Assembly (NCBI GenBank): GCA_029239545.1
Contig: JARBUQ010000233.1
Coordinates: forward strand, 1 to 7,133
Length of the DNA stretch: 7,133 bases
Origin: Paenibacillus sp.
GTDB taxonomy: Bacteria > Bacillota > Bacilli > Paenibacillales > NBRC-103111
Direction: 5' to 3'
The notes beneath the pieces were generated by a model. The model saw only the letters and a list, made by a program, of their open reading frames with translations. It was not told where the DNA came from and did no database searches. Made by a program: the position numbers and the translations under genes. This document shows, piece by piece, positions 1-5,932 of the stretch. The stretch's first letter is position 1. Every line of letters starts with the position of its first letter.

Positions 1-1
1 C

Positions 2-1777
2 GCTACTCTCAGAGCCCCGGAACTGGTCCAGTATATCATCCCTCTTCTGAGTCATAGCAGCACCCGTCACCTTGCCATTGAAGCTTTGGCCGGATACGAG
101 GAAAAAGTCATAGAACCTTTACTTAAGCCGTATTTGACCAGTGAAGAGGCTTCCCTGCATATACCCAAAATATTCGAGCAGATTGGCACCCAGCGTGCGT
201 TCGATGTGCTTTTGCAGAGCTACAAGCTCGTATCGGGAGATGTTCGAACGAGTATGCTGGAATCGATGACGCGTATGCATGATAACGGACGATACGCAAC
301 CTCGTCAGTAGTAGAGAAGCTGATTTCAGAAGAAGCCAGAGTGATCGAGCAATTAATAGAGAGCAGTGCGGGTCTGGAATCAGTTCCTGAGCTATTTGAG
401 ATTAGCGATGCGGTCAAACAATTGCGCAGAACCATAGCTAGGCGAGTGTTCGGTTTGCTTGCTCTTCTTTATGATTCCAAAGTTATTCACGCCGTTCACA
501 CGAATTGGGCAGACGGAGATGTCCGGCGGCAGGCGAATGCGGCTGAGGTTATTGATCAACTGCTGCATGGTGAGATCAGGTCGACGATATCTCGACTAAT
601 GGCGCACACAGAGTCTCCCAGAGCAGAGAAGCTGACCGATCAACGAGTGATTGAGAATCGCTTGCTTGCCCTCCAACTGATCGATCACGGAGATGCATGG
701 TTAAGTACCTGCCTGAAGGCGGCAATTAACGAGCTTCCTGTTAAGAAGGAAGGGGCTCTAAGTCGTGAGACTGATCACGCAAGGAATGAGCATTTGCGGA
801 TCAATAAGCTATTGGAGCAAGTTCAGTTACTGCGTGAGCTCACCCTGTTCAAAGGGATGTCAGGCAAGGATCTGGCGAAGATTGCTGAGTCATTGCATGA
901 GGTAAGCTTTATGGAGGGTGAGTCCATAATAAGGGAAGGCGAGCAAGGGGATTCCCTCTATTTGATCCAGCAAGGAACAGCCGGTGTTATTCGTAATGAA
1001 ATGAAGATTGGTCATCTCGAGGAGGGGGAGTGTTTTGGCGAAATGTCTGTCCTGACCAGTGGTTTGCGCACAGCTACCGTCAGGGCCGAGAGCTATATTC
1101 AACTATGGCGCTTGGATTCATCAGAGCTGTATGAAATGATGTTCAATCAGAATGAAATTGCATTGGAAATTATGCGATTATTGTCCAAACGACTCAGAGG
1201 GGCCATATTAAGATCGATTCAGGACAGGACTGGAGCGGGTCATGTCAATCTTGTAGCAGAGGACACAACAGACATCAAGCAGCTTAGTCAAGTGCCTGCA
1301 CAAGTAGCTGCGGCTGCGAATCAAGAGCTTGATCAAGGCAGGCAGCCTTTCACGGATAACGAGATGATTTTGAGGAGAATTCTGGTCCTTCAGAAAATTA
1401 GCTTGTTCGCCAACTTTTCGCCGGAGGATTTCGTGAAGCTGGCCAAGATGGTGGATGAAGTCCGATATGAACAAGGGGAACGGATTTGCTCGTTGGGCGA
1501 GAACGGAGACATCATGCATGGAATTATTGAAGGAAGTGTTCGTGTACATCGGGACTCAGAGACGATAGCTGTACTGGAAGAAGGGGAATGCTTTGGGGAG
1601 ATGGCTATTATTGATAATGAACCCCGATCCGCCGATTGTACGGCGGCTTCCACGTCAGTGCTCTTGCAATTATCACGTGAACAAGTGCTAACGTTCTGCT
1701 TCGGGCGAATTGATGTCATGAAGGGGATGCTGCGCATTCTTGCTGAACGGTTGAAGGGGATGCAGGAGAAGGGCTAG
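2..1777 (+). CDS. HEAT-repeat and tandem cyclic-nucleotide-binding domain protein, C-terminal part (5' end outside window)
   Basis: The reading frame is open from base 2 to the TAG at 1775-1777 (591 visible residues), so the gene starts upstream; the TTG at 86 lies inside the open frame, has no convincing SD and is not taken as the start. The first part, to about base 840, is Leu/Ala-rich paired helices of HEAT type (for example near 20-130). Two CNB domains follow, at about 845-1200 and 1397-1755. Each ends in a phosphate-binding cassette: Phe-Gly-Glu-Met at 1034-1045 with a conserved Arg eight residues later, and Phe-Gly-Glu-Met at 1592-1603 followed by Pro-Arg-Ser-Ala. The Glu and Arg that hold a cyclic nucleotide are kept in both, so ligand binding is plausible. 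A linker of about 65 residues separates them. HEAT plus CNB tails are known on Npt1/Npt2-type nucleotide-transporter fusions in Paenibacillus; a membrane N-terminus is therefore my guess, but it is not visible. No DNA-binding helix-turn-helix is seen after either CNB domain. Confidence 0.85.
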   Translation, partial: ATLRAPELVQYIIPLLSHSSTRHLAIEALAGYEEKVIEPLLKPYLTSEEASLHIPKIFEQIGTQRAFDVLLQSYKLVSGDVRTSMLESMTRMHDNGRYATSSVVEKLISEEARVIEQLIESSAGLESVPELFEISDAVKQLRRTIARRVFGLLALLYDSKVIHAVHTNWADGDVRRQANAAEVIDQLLHGEIRSTISRLMAHTESPRAEKLTDQRVIENRLLALQLIDHGDAWLSTCLKAAINELPVKKEGALSRETDHARNEHLRINKLLEQVQLLRELTLFKGMSGKDLAKIAESLHEVSFMEGESIIREGEQGDSLYLIQQGTAGVIRNEMKIGHLEEGECFGEMSVLTSGLRTATVRAESYIQLWRLDSSELYEMMFNQNEIALEIMRLLSKRLRGAILRSIQDRTGAGHVNLVAEDTTDIKQLSQVPAQVAAAANQELDQGRQPFTDNEMILRRILVLQKISLFANFSPEDFVKLAKMVDEVRYEQGERICSLGENGDIMHGIIEGSVRVHRDSETIAVLEEGECFGEMAIIDNEPRSADCTAASTSVLLQLSREQVLTFCFGRIDVMKGMLRILAERLKGMQEKG

Positions 1778-1791
1778 CGATCGCTCGTTAG

Positions 1792-3012
1792 TCACGGTCC
1801 CCCTGTCTCCTTCAAGTTGACTTTGCTTCGTCGAACTAGTGTTTGATACACCCATACAGCATTTAATACTAACAAAGCGCTAGCGATATAGAAGATTCCA
1901 CGTATGCCAATATAGGTGGAGAGCGCGCCTCCAGCAACAGGTCCTATCATATTGCCCAAACTTAGGAAGCTGCTATTGAAGCTGTAGGCCCGGCTTTCCA
2001 TCCCATCCGGAGTGAATTTGCGGATAAGCGCATTGACTGATGGCAGAAGACCACCCATGAATATGCCAAGCATGAAACGAACGGCGAACAGCTGCCATAT
2101 ATTCAGAACCAGAGCCTGTGGGATGAAGATAAGTGCTGCGCCAATTAAGGAGAACAGCAGGATTCTTACTTGTCCAATTCGATCGCCCAATCTTCCTAAC
2201 AGCGGAGAAGCTATCATATTGGACAGTCCGGTAATTGAACCGACCAAGCCTGCGAAGAACGCAAGATACTCCCCCTTGCCGTGCAGCTCTTGAACGAACA
2301 AAGGGATGAGCGGCATTGAGCTGAGCAGAGCGAATTGGATGAGCAGGGTGACGGTGAACAGAGCCATTAGTTGTGGGATTTTACTAAGCTCCCGGAATCC
2401 GGCTATAATGGAAACACTCGGTTTTCTGGCCGCATCGGCAAGATTGAAATTTTCTTTGACTACGAACAAAGCAAGCATAGAGGCAACGAAGATTAATGCT
2501 CCGGTTATGTAGAATATCGGTCGGAACCCAATCCATTCCGCAAGGATCCCACCAATCAATGGACCCAGGATCGTACCGGCAACCCCGCCGGATTGAAGAG
2601 TGCCCATCGCAAAGCCCATTCGATTCTTCGGAGCAGTGGCTGACATAAGGGCTACGGCTGCAGGCACATATCCGGCAATCGTACCGTTAAGGATGCGTAA
2701 CAAGAGAAGATGCCACACATTCCCGGCCAGTCCCATTAAAGCTATTACGATAGCCATTCCAAACCCGGATCGCAGCAACATTACCTTGCGTCCATAACGA
2801 TCGGCCAGCTTCCCCCATAACGGCTGAAAAAAGAAGGAAGTAACGAAGTTTCCCGCGAATACGATTCCTGCCCAGAAGGCTACATCGTTCGGATCCGAGA
2901 TGCCCAGCTCCTGAATATATAGAGGCAAGAAGGGAATAACCATAGTCATGCCGGCCATTACCAAAAACTGACCGAACCATAATACAATGAGATTAAGCTT
3001 CCAGTTTCCCAT
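1792..3012 (-). CDS. MFS transporter, MdtG/TetA-like drug-efflux type
   Basis: This encodes a 406-residue protein of about 12 hydrophobic helices, the normal length for a drug:proton antiporter of the major facilitator superfamily in the cytoplasmic membrane. Motif A (Gly-Lys-Leu-Ala-Asp-Arg-Tyr-Gly-Arg-Lys) lies in the loop after helix 2, about residues 67-76, with a degenerate copy (Gly-Arg-Leu-Gly-Asp-Arg-Ile-Gly) at 273-280 in the second half. A Gly/Pro-rich motif C typical of exporters is at about 138-155 (ending Gly-Pro-Leu-Ile-Gly-Gly). I chose the ATG at 3012-3010 over the in-frame ATG at 3069. It has an SD GGAGGG five bases upstream, the family usually begins just before helix 1, and a TGCTATAAT promoter element falls between the two candidates. 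The gene converges on the CNB gene with 14 bases between stops and diverges from the folate operon. The substrate cannot be told; efflux of a drug or metabolite is a family-level inference. Confidence 0.9.
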   Translation of the reverse strand: MGNWKLNLIVLWFGQFLVMAGMTMVIPFLPLYIQELGISDPNDVAFWAGIVFAGNFVTSFFFQPLWGKLADRYGRKVMLLRSGFGMAIVIALMGLAGNVWHLLLLRILNGTIAGYVPAAVALMSATAPKNRMGFAMGTLQSGGVAGTILGPLIGGILAEWIGFRPIFYITGALIFVASMLALFVVKENFNLADAARKPSVSIIAGFRELSKIPQLMALFTVTLLIQFALLSSMPLIPLFVQELHGKGEYLAFFAGLVGSITGLSNMIASPLLGRLGDRIGQVRILLFSLIGAALIFIPQALVLNIWQLFAVRFMLGIFMGGLLPSVNALIRKFTPDGMESRAYSFNSSFLSLGNMIGPVAGGALSTYIGIRGIFYIASALLVLNAVWVYQTLVRRSKVNLKETGGP

Positions 3013-3046
3013 CAGGTCCCTCCAAAAGTTGTTAAACGCAAGCTTT

Positions 3047-3055
3047 ATTATAGCA
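3047..3055 (-). promoter_or_regulatory. Extended -10 promoter for the MFS gene
   Basis: Read on the minus strand, this is TGCTATAAT, a perfect sigma-A -10 hexamer with the TGn extension. No good -35 hexamer sits 16-18 bases upstream, which is usual for extended -10 promoters. Transcription would begin near 3040 and give a leader of about 28 bases that contains the GGAGGG SD. This supports the start codon at 3012. Confidence 0.6.
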
Positions 3056-3082
3056 TTATGGATGGACAAACATGCATACTAT

Positions 3083-3113
3083 TTGCTATTGTAAGAGTAT
3101 TAAGCTTTATATT
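3083..3113 (+). promoter_or_regulatory. Probable promoter of the riboswitch-folD operon
   Basis: A TATATT -10-like hexamer at 3108-3113 would place the transcription start near 3120, directly before the first paired base of the riboswitch (3121). The best -35 candidate is TTGCTA at 3083-3088, but its 19-base spacer is longer than ideal. The position relative to the aptamer is the main support; the hexamers alone are modest. Confidence 0.45.
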
Positions 3114-3120
3114 GATTACA

Positions 3121-3194
3121 ACGGTTAGGGTAACTGGCGAATCGTGGATCACCACGGGGGAGCTCTGACTGTCATAATGCCGTTCGCCTGGGTA
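3121..3194 (+). ncRNA. ZTP (pfl) riboswitch aptamer
   Basis: The conserved landmarks of the pfl motif appear in order. P1 pairs 3121-3130 with 3163-3172 (ten pairs, three of them G-U). ACTGGCGA follows at 3133-3140. P2 is a GTGG/CCAC hairpin, 3144-3147 with 3152-3155, followed by GGGGGAGC at 3156-3163. The 3' domain has GCCG at 3179-3182 and CGCCTGGGTA at 3185-3194. The family pseudoknot can form between GGCG (3136-3139) and CGCC (3185-3188). A short P3 can pair 3178-3181 with 3191-3194. The spacer between domains is only about six bases, with no obvious extra hairpin. The family binds ZTP/ZMP (AICAR phosphates), signals of 10-formyl-THF shortage, and commonly precedes folD, fhs, purH or glyA; folD is indeed next here. 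Recognised by eye, not by a covariance model. Confidence 0.93.
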
Positions 3195-3257
3195 AAGTGT
3201 TTAGAGTTGACTTAAGCCTGCTTGTTGCAGGATTAATGGCTCGAAATGCTTTTTTTT
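3195..3257 (+). terminator. Intrinsic terminator of the ZTP riboswitch expression platform
   Basis: A long imperfect hairpin ends in eight T's at 3250-3257. The pairs are 3195-3202 with 3244-3251 (two G-U), 3204-3208 with 3238-3242 (two G-U), 3212-3215 with 3233-3236, and 3217-3221 with 3227-3231 around a TTGTT loop. Its 5' arm starts at the base after the aptamer P3 strand, and A3194 could pair either with the T-run or within P3. This suggests competition between ligand-stabilised P3/pseudoknot and the terminator. Known ZTP switches of this layout are ON switches: ligand binding prevents termination. Confidence 0.8.
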
Positions 3258-3286
3258 GTGTTTCTATATCATCTTATAACCTTAAA

Positions 3287-3293
3287 GGAGAGG
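3287..3293 (+). promoter_or_regulatory. Ribosome binding site of folD
   Basis: GGAGAGG, preceded by AAA, lies seven bases before the ATG at 3301. It follows the terminator T-run by about 30 bases and is not part of the hairpin, so control is expected at transcription rather than by hiding the SD. Confidence 0.8.
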
Positions 3294-3300
3294 ATTAGGA

Positions 3301-4176
3301 ATGAGTGTTCAGTTGCGAGGAAAAGCGGCAGCCGATGAGGTATATGAGCGTTTGTCAAAGAAGATTACACAGCTTCAACAGCAGGGCGAGAGTTTGAATC
3401 TTGCTGTGGTGGCTGTAACCGGTGATCCCGCTTCGGCCTACTATGTACAAGCCAAGAGACGTATAGCGAGCAGGTTGGGGATTGGTTTCCAATTACATGA
3501 ATTCAGTGCTGAGTGCCAGGAAGAGGAATTGATTAACTGTATCCGCGGTTTGAATGAGGATCGCAGCATTCATGGAATAATGCTGGAGCTTCCACTGCCC
3601 ATCCATGTTTCTACGAAAAGGATTACGAATACAATCTCTCCGAATAAAGATGTAGACGGGGTAACAGAGACGAATCAGCTTGCTCTGTTCACAGGTAGTC
3701 CTGATAGTCTGCTGCCAGCAACTCCGCAAGCCTGTATACGGTTAGCTCAATTTTATGGATACTCCCTGGAAGGTCGTAATGTAACCCTCGTTGGTCGTGG
3801 TCGGACGGTAGGGATGCCGTTATTTCACTTGCTGCAGCGAGAGAATGCGACCGTAACCGTATGTCATTCACGAACTTTGGATCTTGCCCGTCATTTGTCC
3901 AGAGCAGATTTAATATTCGTAGCCATTGGAGCTTCAGGAATTATCACCCGGGAAATGACACATGAGAGTATGGTTATTATTGATGCCGGAATGAATGAGT
4001 TAGAGGACGGGACTATTACGGGGGACGTGGATTCATCCATTGGTGAGCATATAGCTGCGTTCTCTCCCACACCGGGAGGCGTAGGTCCATTAACAACGGC
4101 CATTCTATTCGAAAATATATGGAAGGCGTTTGAAAAGCAATCCTCTGCAAATCGGAGACTTGACCATGTACAATAA
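3301..4176 (+). CDS. folD: FolD-type methylene-THF dehydrogenase / methenyl-THF cyclohydrolase, with an altered cyclohydrolase-site residue
   Basis: The product has 291 residues, close to the usual FolD length of about 285. FolD oxidises 5,10-methylene-THF with NADP and hydrolyses methenyl-THF to 10-formyl-THF in the cytoplasm. Visible motifs: Tyr48-Val-Gln-Ala-Lys52 (the YxxxK pair of the active site), Lys-Asp-Val-Asp-Gly at 116-120, the Rossmann signature Gly-Arg-Gly-Arg-Thr-Val-Gly-Met-Pro at 165-173, Cys-His-Ser at 188-190, Gly-Asp-Val-Asp at 241-244, and Pro-Thr-Pro-Gly-Gly-Val-Gly-Pro at 256-263. Several normally fixed positions differ. Residue 96 is Glu in Leu-Glu-Leu-Pro-Leu-Pro, where the family has Gln. 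The VDGFHP-type segment reads Val-Asp-Gly-Val-Thr-Glu, and Asp-Ala-Gly-Met-Asn replaces Asp-Val-Gly-Ile-Asn. It may be a specialised paralogue rather than the housekeeping FolD. It is the first gene behind the ZTP riboswitch and overlaps the next gene by 11 bases. Confidence 0.92.
   Translation: MSVQLRGKAAADEVYERLSKKITQLQQQGESLNLAVVAVTGDPASAYYVQAKRRIASRLGIGFQLHEFSAECQEEELINCIRGLNEDRSIHGIMLELPLPIHVSTKRITNTISPNKDVDGVTETNQLALFTGSPDSLLPATPQACIRLAQFYGYSLEGRNVTLVGRGRTVGMPLFHLLQRENATVTVCHSRTLDLARHLSRADLIFVAIGASGIITREMTHESMVIIDAGMNELEDGTITGDVDSSIGEHIAAFSPTPGGVGPLTTAILFENIWKAFEKQSSANRRLDHVQ
4154..4158 (+). promoter_or_regulatory. SD of the cyclodeaminase gene, inside the folD 3' end
   Basis: GGAGA lies seven bases before the ATG at 4166 and within the last codons of folD. 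It decides the start in favour of 4166 over the in-frame TTG at 4130. The 11-base overlap with the folD stop suggests translational coupling. Confidence 0.65.
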
Positions 4177-4810
4177 AAGGGACCGTGTGTTCGATTTAAG
4201 TATCCAAACCTTCTTGCATTCGGCTGGAGCGGCAACTCCAACTCCGGGAGGCGGAAGTGTTGCGGCACTTGTTGGTTCCTTGGGTGCTTCTATGGCTTCC
4301 ATGTCAGCGAATTTTACCAAAGGAGAAAAGTTTTCACTATACTCAGAGCAAATAGATCAAGCGATAAAATCTATTCAGCAAACATGTAGGAATTGTGAGG
4401 ATTTATTGGAAGCAGACATTGTATCGTTTGATCGCTATATGGATGCTATGAAATTACCTAAGGAAACTGAGGAGCAGAAGGAAATACGCAAGCAAGCGAT
4501 TCAAAATGCATCGGTGGAAGCCATAACGATCCCTTACCGATTAATGGAGGTATGCCTCGAAGCTATGCACATAACACAAGCGCTTGCGCCAATAGCCAAC
4601 AAAAATATTATCTCGGATCTGGGGATCAGCGTGATACTGTTCGAGGCAGCTGCCCAATCCGCCTGGCTTACAGTCGAGATTAATAGAGTGAGTTTGAAGG
4701 ATCCCGTTCTTCGAAATGAATATGAACATAAGTGCAATGCAATAATTAGTGAGATAACTGGTATTAAAAATCATACAGTCAAGCTTGTGAGACAAAGAAT
4801 AGCCCAATAA
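4166..4810 (+). CDS. Cyclodeaminase/cyclohydrolase family protein (FTCD_C / FchA type)
   Basis: The product has 214 residues, the usual size of stand-alone FTCD_C proteins (about 210). The family includes formimido-THF cyclodeaminase and methenyl-THF cyclohydrolase, both producing or using 5,10-methenyl-THF. The hallmark Thr-Pro-Thr-Pro-Gly-Gly-Gly-Ser is at residues 24-31. It is followed by an Ala/Gly/Ser-rich helix, then Asp84 with Phe-Asp-Arg-Tyr-Met at 88-92 and Leu-Pro-Lys at 97-99. Asn146, Ser-Asp-Leu-Gly at 150-153, and Glu-Ile-Asn at 171-173 match the conserved second half. The protein is all-helical and soluble. It overlaps folD by 11 bases, so the two are almost certainly co-translated. 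No hut or formiminotransferase gene is visible, so a cyclohydrolase role is more likely than histidine breakdown; this is inference from context. The ATG at 4166 has a GGAGA SD. Confidence 0.88.
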   Translation: MYNKRDRVFDLSIQTFLHSAGAATPTPGGGSVAALVGSLGASMASMSANFTKGEKFSLYSEQIDQAIKSIQQTCRNCEDLLEADIVSFDRYMDAMKLPKETEEQKEIRKQAIQNASVEAITIPYRLMEVCLEAMHITQALAPIANKNIISDLGISVILFEAAAQSAWLTVEINRVSLKDPVLRNEYEHKCNAIISEITGIKNHTVKLVRQRIAQ

Positions 4811-4820
4811 ATCAGGAGTA

Positions 4821-4889
4821 ATGAAGGAGAGACAGGCGGTCCAAACTGTGGTAATTTGTTCGAAGAAGCACATTGAATGCGATTTTTAG
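4821..4889 (+). CDS. Possible 22-residue small ORF between the cyclodeaminase and TIM-barrel genes
   Basis: ATG at 4821 to TAG at 4887-4889 is open for 22 codons. An AGGAG sits only two bases before the ATG, which is too close for efficient initiation. The stop abuts the AGGGAG that serves the next gene, so if translated it could couple the two. The peptide is basic in the middle with no recognisable motif, signal sequence or membrane segment. It could equally be chance in an 89-base gap. Confidence 0.15.
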   Translation: MKERQAVQTVVICSKKHIECDF

Positions 4890-4899
4890 GGAGTAAACG

Positions 4900-5808
4900 G
4901 TGATGACGAGAAGGCTGCAGGTGGGAATGTGGAACGGATTAGATAAAAGCTTTTGGGATACATATGCGAATGGGCTTATTTCGGGTATTGAAGCAGCTCA
5001 ATTCAAGCATACCGATCAGATGGAGGAAATGGCTCAATTCTGCAAATCAAGAAATCTCAAATTTGGTATCCATTCCCCTGTCAGAGAAAAGAGAGCCTAT
5101 TCACTTCCTAACATAACTTCGCTGGATTACGAACAATGTAAGGAAGCGTATGAGCGGCTTGAGCAGGAAACCATGCTGGCAGCCCGATATGGTGCGGATT
5201 ATCTGCTCACTCACTATCCTTGTCCTTCGATAATGCCAGCAAGGAAAGATACCCGGTTATGGCCTATATTCCCTCAATTCGAACGTTATGAGATGGAGCA
5301 GATGAGTCGATCAAGCTTCGAAGAAATTAGCAGAAGAGCTTTCGATAAGCTCTCGGAACTACAGGTGCAGCATCGTCAACGCATCGTGGTAGAGTATGAT
5401 TTCTTCGGAGATTTGGAGAGCAGCTGGGTTCAAATACTGAAAGAATTTCCGGACATCATGCTGGTTCTGGATATGCAGCGATTGGACATCCATCGTCGAG
5501 TCTTCCCTGGGTTTGAACCGTATCGGCTCATGGAAGCAATGGCTAAGCAAGTATATTTGGTCCATTACAGCAATATTAAATATGAGAATAGTAAAGTGGA
5601 ACGTCATTTACCGGTGCTCTCCAATCAAACGGATGATCCTGACTATGGCGATGCCTACAAGTATCTGGAGTTTTTGTCCAAGCTCAATGACCGCTTCCAT
5701 TTAACTTTCGAGCATAATCCATCCAGGGTAACGCGGTCGGAGCTTGAGGAATGTTACAGCTCTGCAGCGGCCCTGATGATGGAAGGAACGGGAGACGACC
5801 ATTTTTAG
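4900..5808 (+). CDS. Sugar phosphate isomerase/epimerase-like TIM-barrel protein (xylose isomerase-like / AP endonuclease family 2 fold)
   Basis: This is a soluble protein of 302 residues. The order of putative metal ligands at strand ends fits the divalent-metal (beta/alpha)8 barrel of this superfamily: Glu165 (Val-Val-Glu-Tyr-Asp), Asp191 and His198 (Leu-Asp-Met-Gln-Arg-Leu-Asp-Ile-His), His222 (Val-His-Tyr-Ser-Asn) and Glu271 (Thr-Phe-Glu-His-Asn). His58 (Gly-Ile-His-Ser-Pro) and His105 (Leu-Leu-Thr-His-Tyr) match other conserved barrel-mouth positions. The substrate cannot be told; members include sugar isomerases, epimerases, deoxyribonuclease IV and inosose enzymes. An in-frame TAA at 4894 limits the start to GTG 4900 or ATG 4903. 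AGGGAG at 4888-4893 is six or nine bases away, so both are possible. It follows the cyclodeaminase by 89 bases with no terminator seen between them, so it is probably in the ZTP-controlled transcript. Confidence 0.8.
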   Translation: MMTRRLQVGMWNGLDKSFWDTYANGLISGIEAAQFKHTDQMEEMAQFCKSRNLKFGIHSPVREKRAYSLPNITSLDYEQCKEAYERLEQETMLAARYGADYLLTHYPCPSIMPARKDTRLWPIFPQFERYEMEQMSRSSFEEISRRAFDKLSELQVQHRQRIVVEYDFFGDLESSWVQILKEFPDIMLVLDMQRLDIHRRVFPGFEPYRLMEAMAKQVYLVHYSNIKYENSKVERHLPVLSNQTDDPDYGDAYKYLEFLSKLNDRFHLTFEHNPSRVTRSELEECYSSAAALMMEGTGDDHF

Positions 5809-5839
5809 CTGTTTTTACAATGATTCCAAAGAACTATAT

Positions 5840-5867
5840 TTGACGAGAATTCTTTTTCTGCTATCAT
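5840..5867 (+). promoter_or_regulatory. Sigma-A promoter of the pilB gene
   Basis: TTGACG at 5840-5845 and TATCAT at 5862-5867 are 16 bases apart, and the -10 has a TG extension (TGC at 5859-5861). Transcription would start near 5874, giving a leader of about 60 bases before the TTG start. No stem-loop terminator was found between the preceding stop (5808) and this promoter. Confidence 0.6.
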
Positions 5868-5883
5868 AGTTCCAAGGGACTAT
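5866..5883 (+). repeat. Inverted repeat over the pilB transcription start (possible operator)
   Basis: ATAGTTCC and GGGACTAT flank a two-base AA centre. They are complementary at seven of eight positions, the eighth being a T/G wobble. The repeat overlaps the end of the -10 hexamer and the predicted start site, a place typical for repressor binding. It is short and AT-rich at its edges, so chance is possible. Confidence 0.3.
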
Positions 5884-5919
5884 TAATACATATTGCGCAT
5901 ATACTTAATACTGGCATTT

Positions 5920-5929
5920 GGGGGTGATC
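5920..5929 (+). promoter_or_regulatory. Extended ribosome binding site that fixes the TTG start of pilB
   Basis: GGGGGTGATC matches the long anti-SD complement (AGGAGGTGATC) over nearly its whole length. It is three bases before the TTG at 5933, putting the GG core at a normal distance. The in-frame GTG at 5924 lies inside this site and is therefore not the start. Confidence 0.75.
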
Positions 5930-5932
5930 GAT

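Noticed and set aside
1208..1737. Open frames on the strand opposite the CNB gene
   Set aside because: They are antisense shadows of a clearly coding region, with no SD or recognisable protein motif.
1719..1763. Exact 12-base direct repeat TGAAGGGGATGC at 1719-1730 and 1752-1763
   Set aside because: The copies are 33 bases apart and in frame within the CNB gene, encoding similar Lys-Gly-Met helix segments; most likely coincidental coding similarity.
1776..1785. Perfect 10-base palindrome AGCGATCGCT between the convergent stops
   Set aside because: It is too short, has no loop and no T-run, so it is not a terminator; isolated palindromes of this size arise by chance.
3013..3069. A 19-residue N-terminal extension of the MFS transporter from the ATG at 3069
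   Set aside because: The extension lies across a TGCTATAAT promoter element, and the ATG at 3012 has a strong GGAGGG SD and fits the family start.
4130..4165. TTG start at 4130 for the cyclodeaminase gene, adding 12 residues
   Set aside because: The ATG at 4166 has a well-placed GGAGA SD, and the FTCD_C domain begins shortly after it.
4074..4255. Shared CCGGGAGGCG string in the folD 3' end and the cyclodeaminase 5' end
   Set aside because: Both encode the Pro-Gly-Gly of separate conserved PTPGG motifs; the surrounding sequence differs, so it is not a duplication.
5809..5840. T-rich stretch after the TIM-barrel gene as a terminator
   Set aside because: The T-runs have no preceding GC-rich stem.
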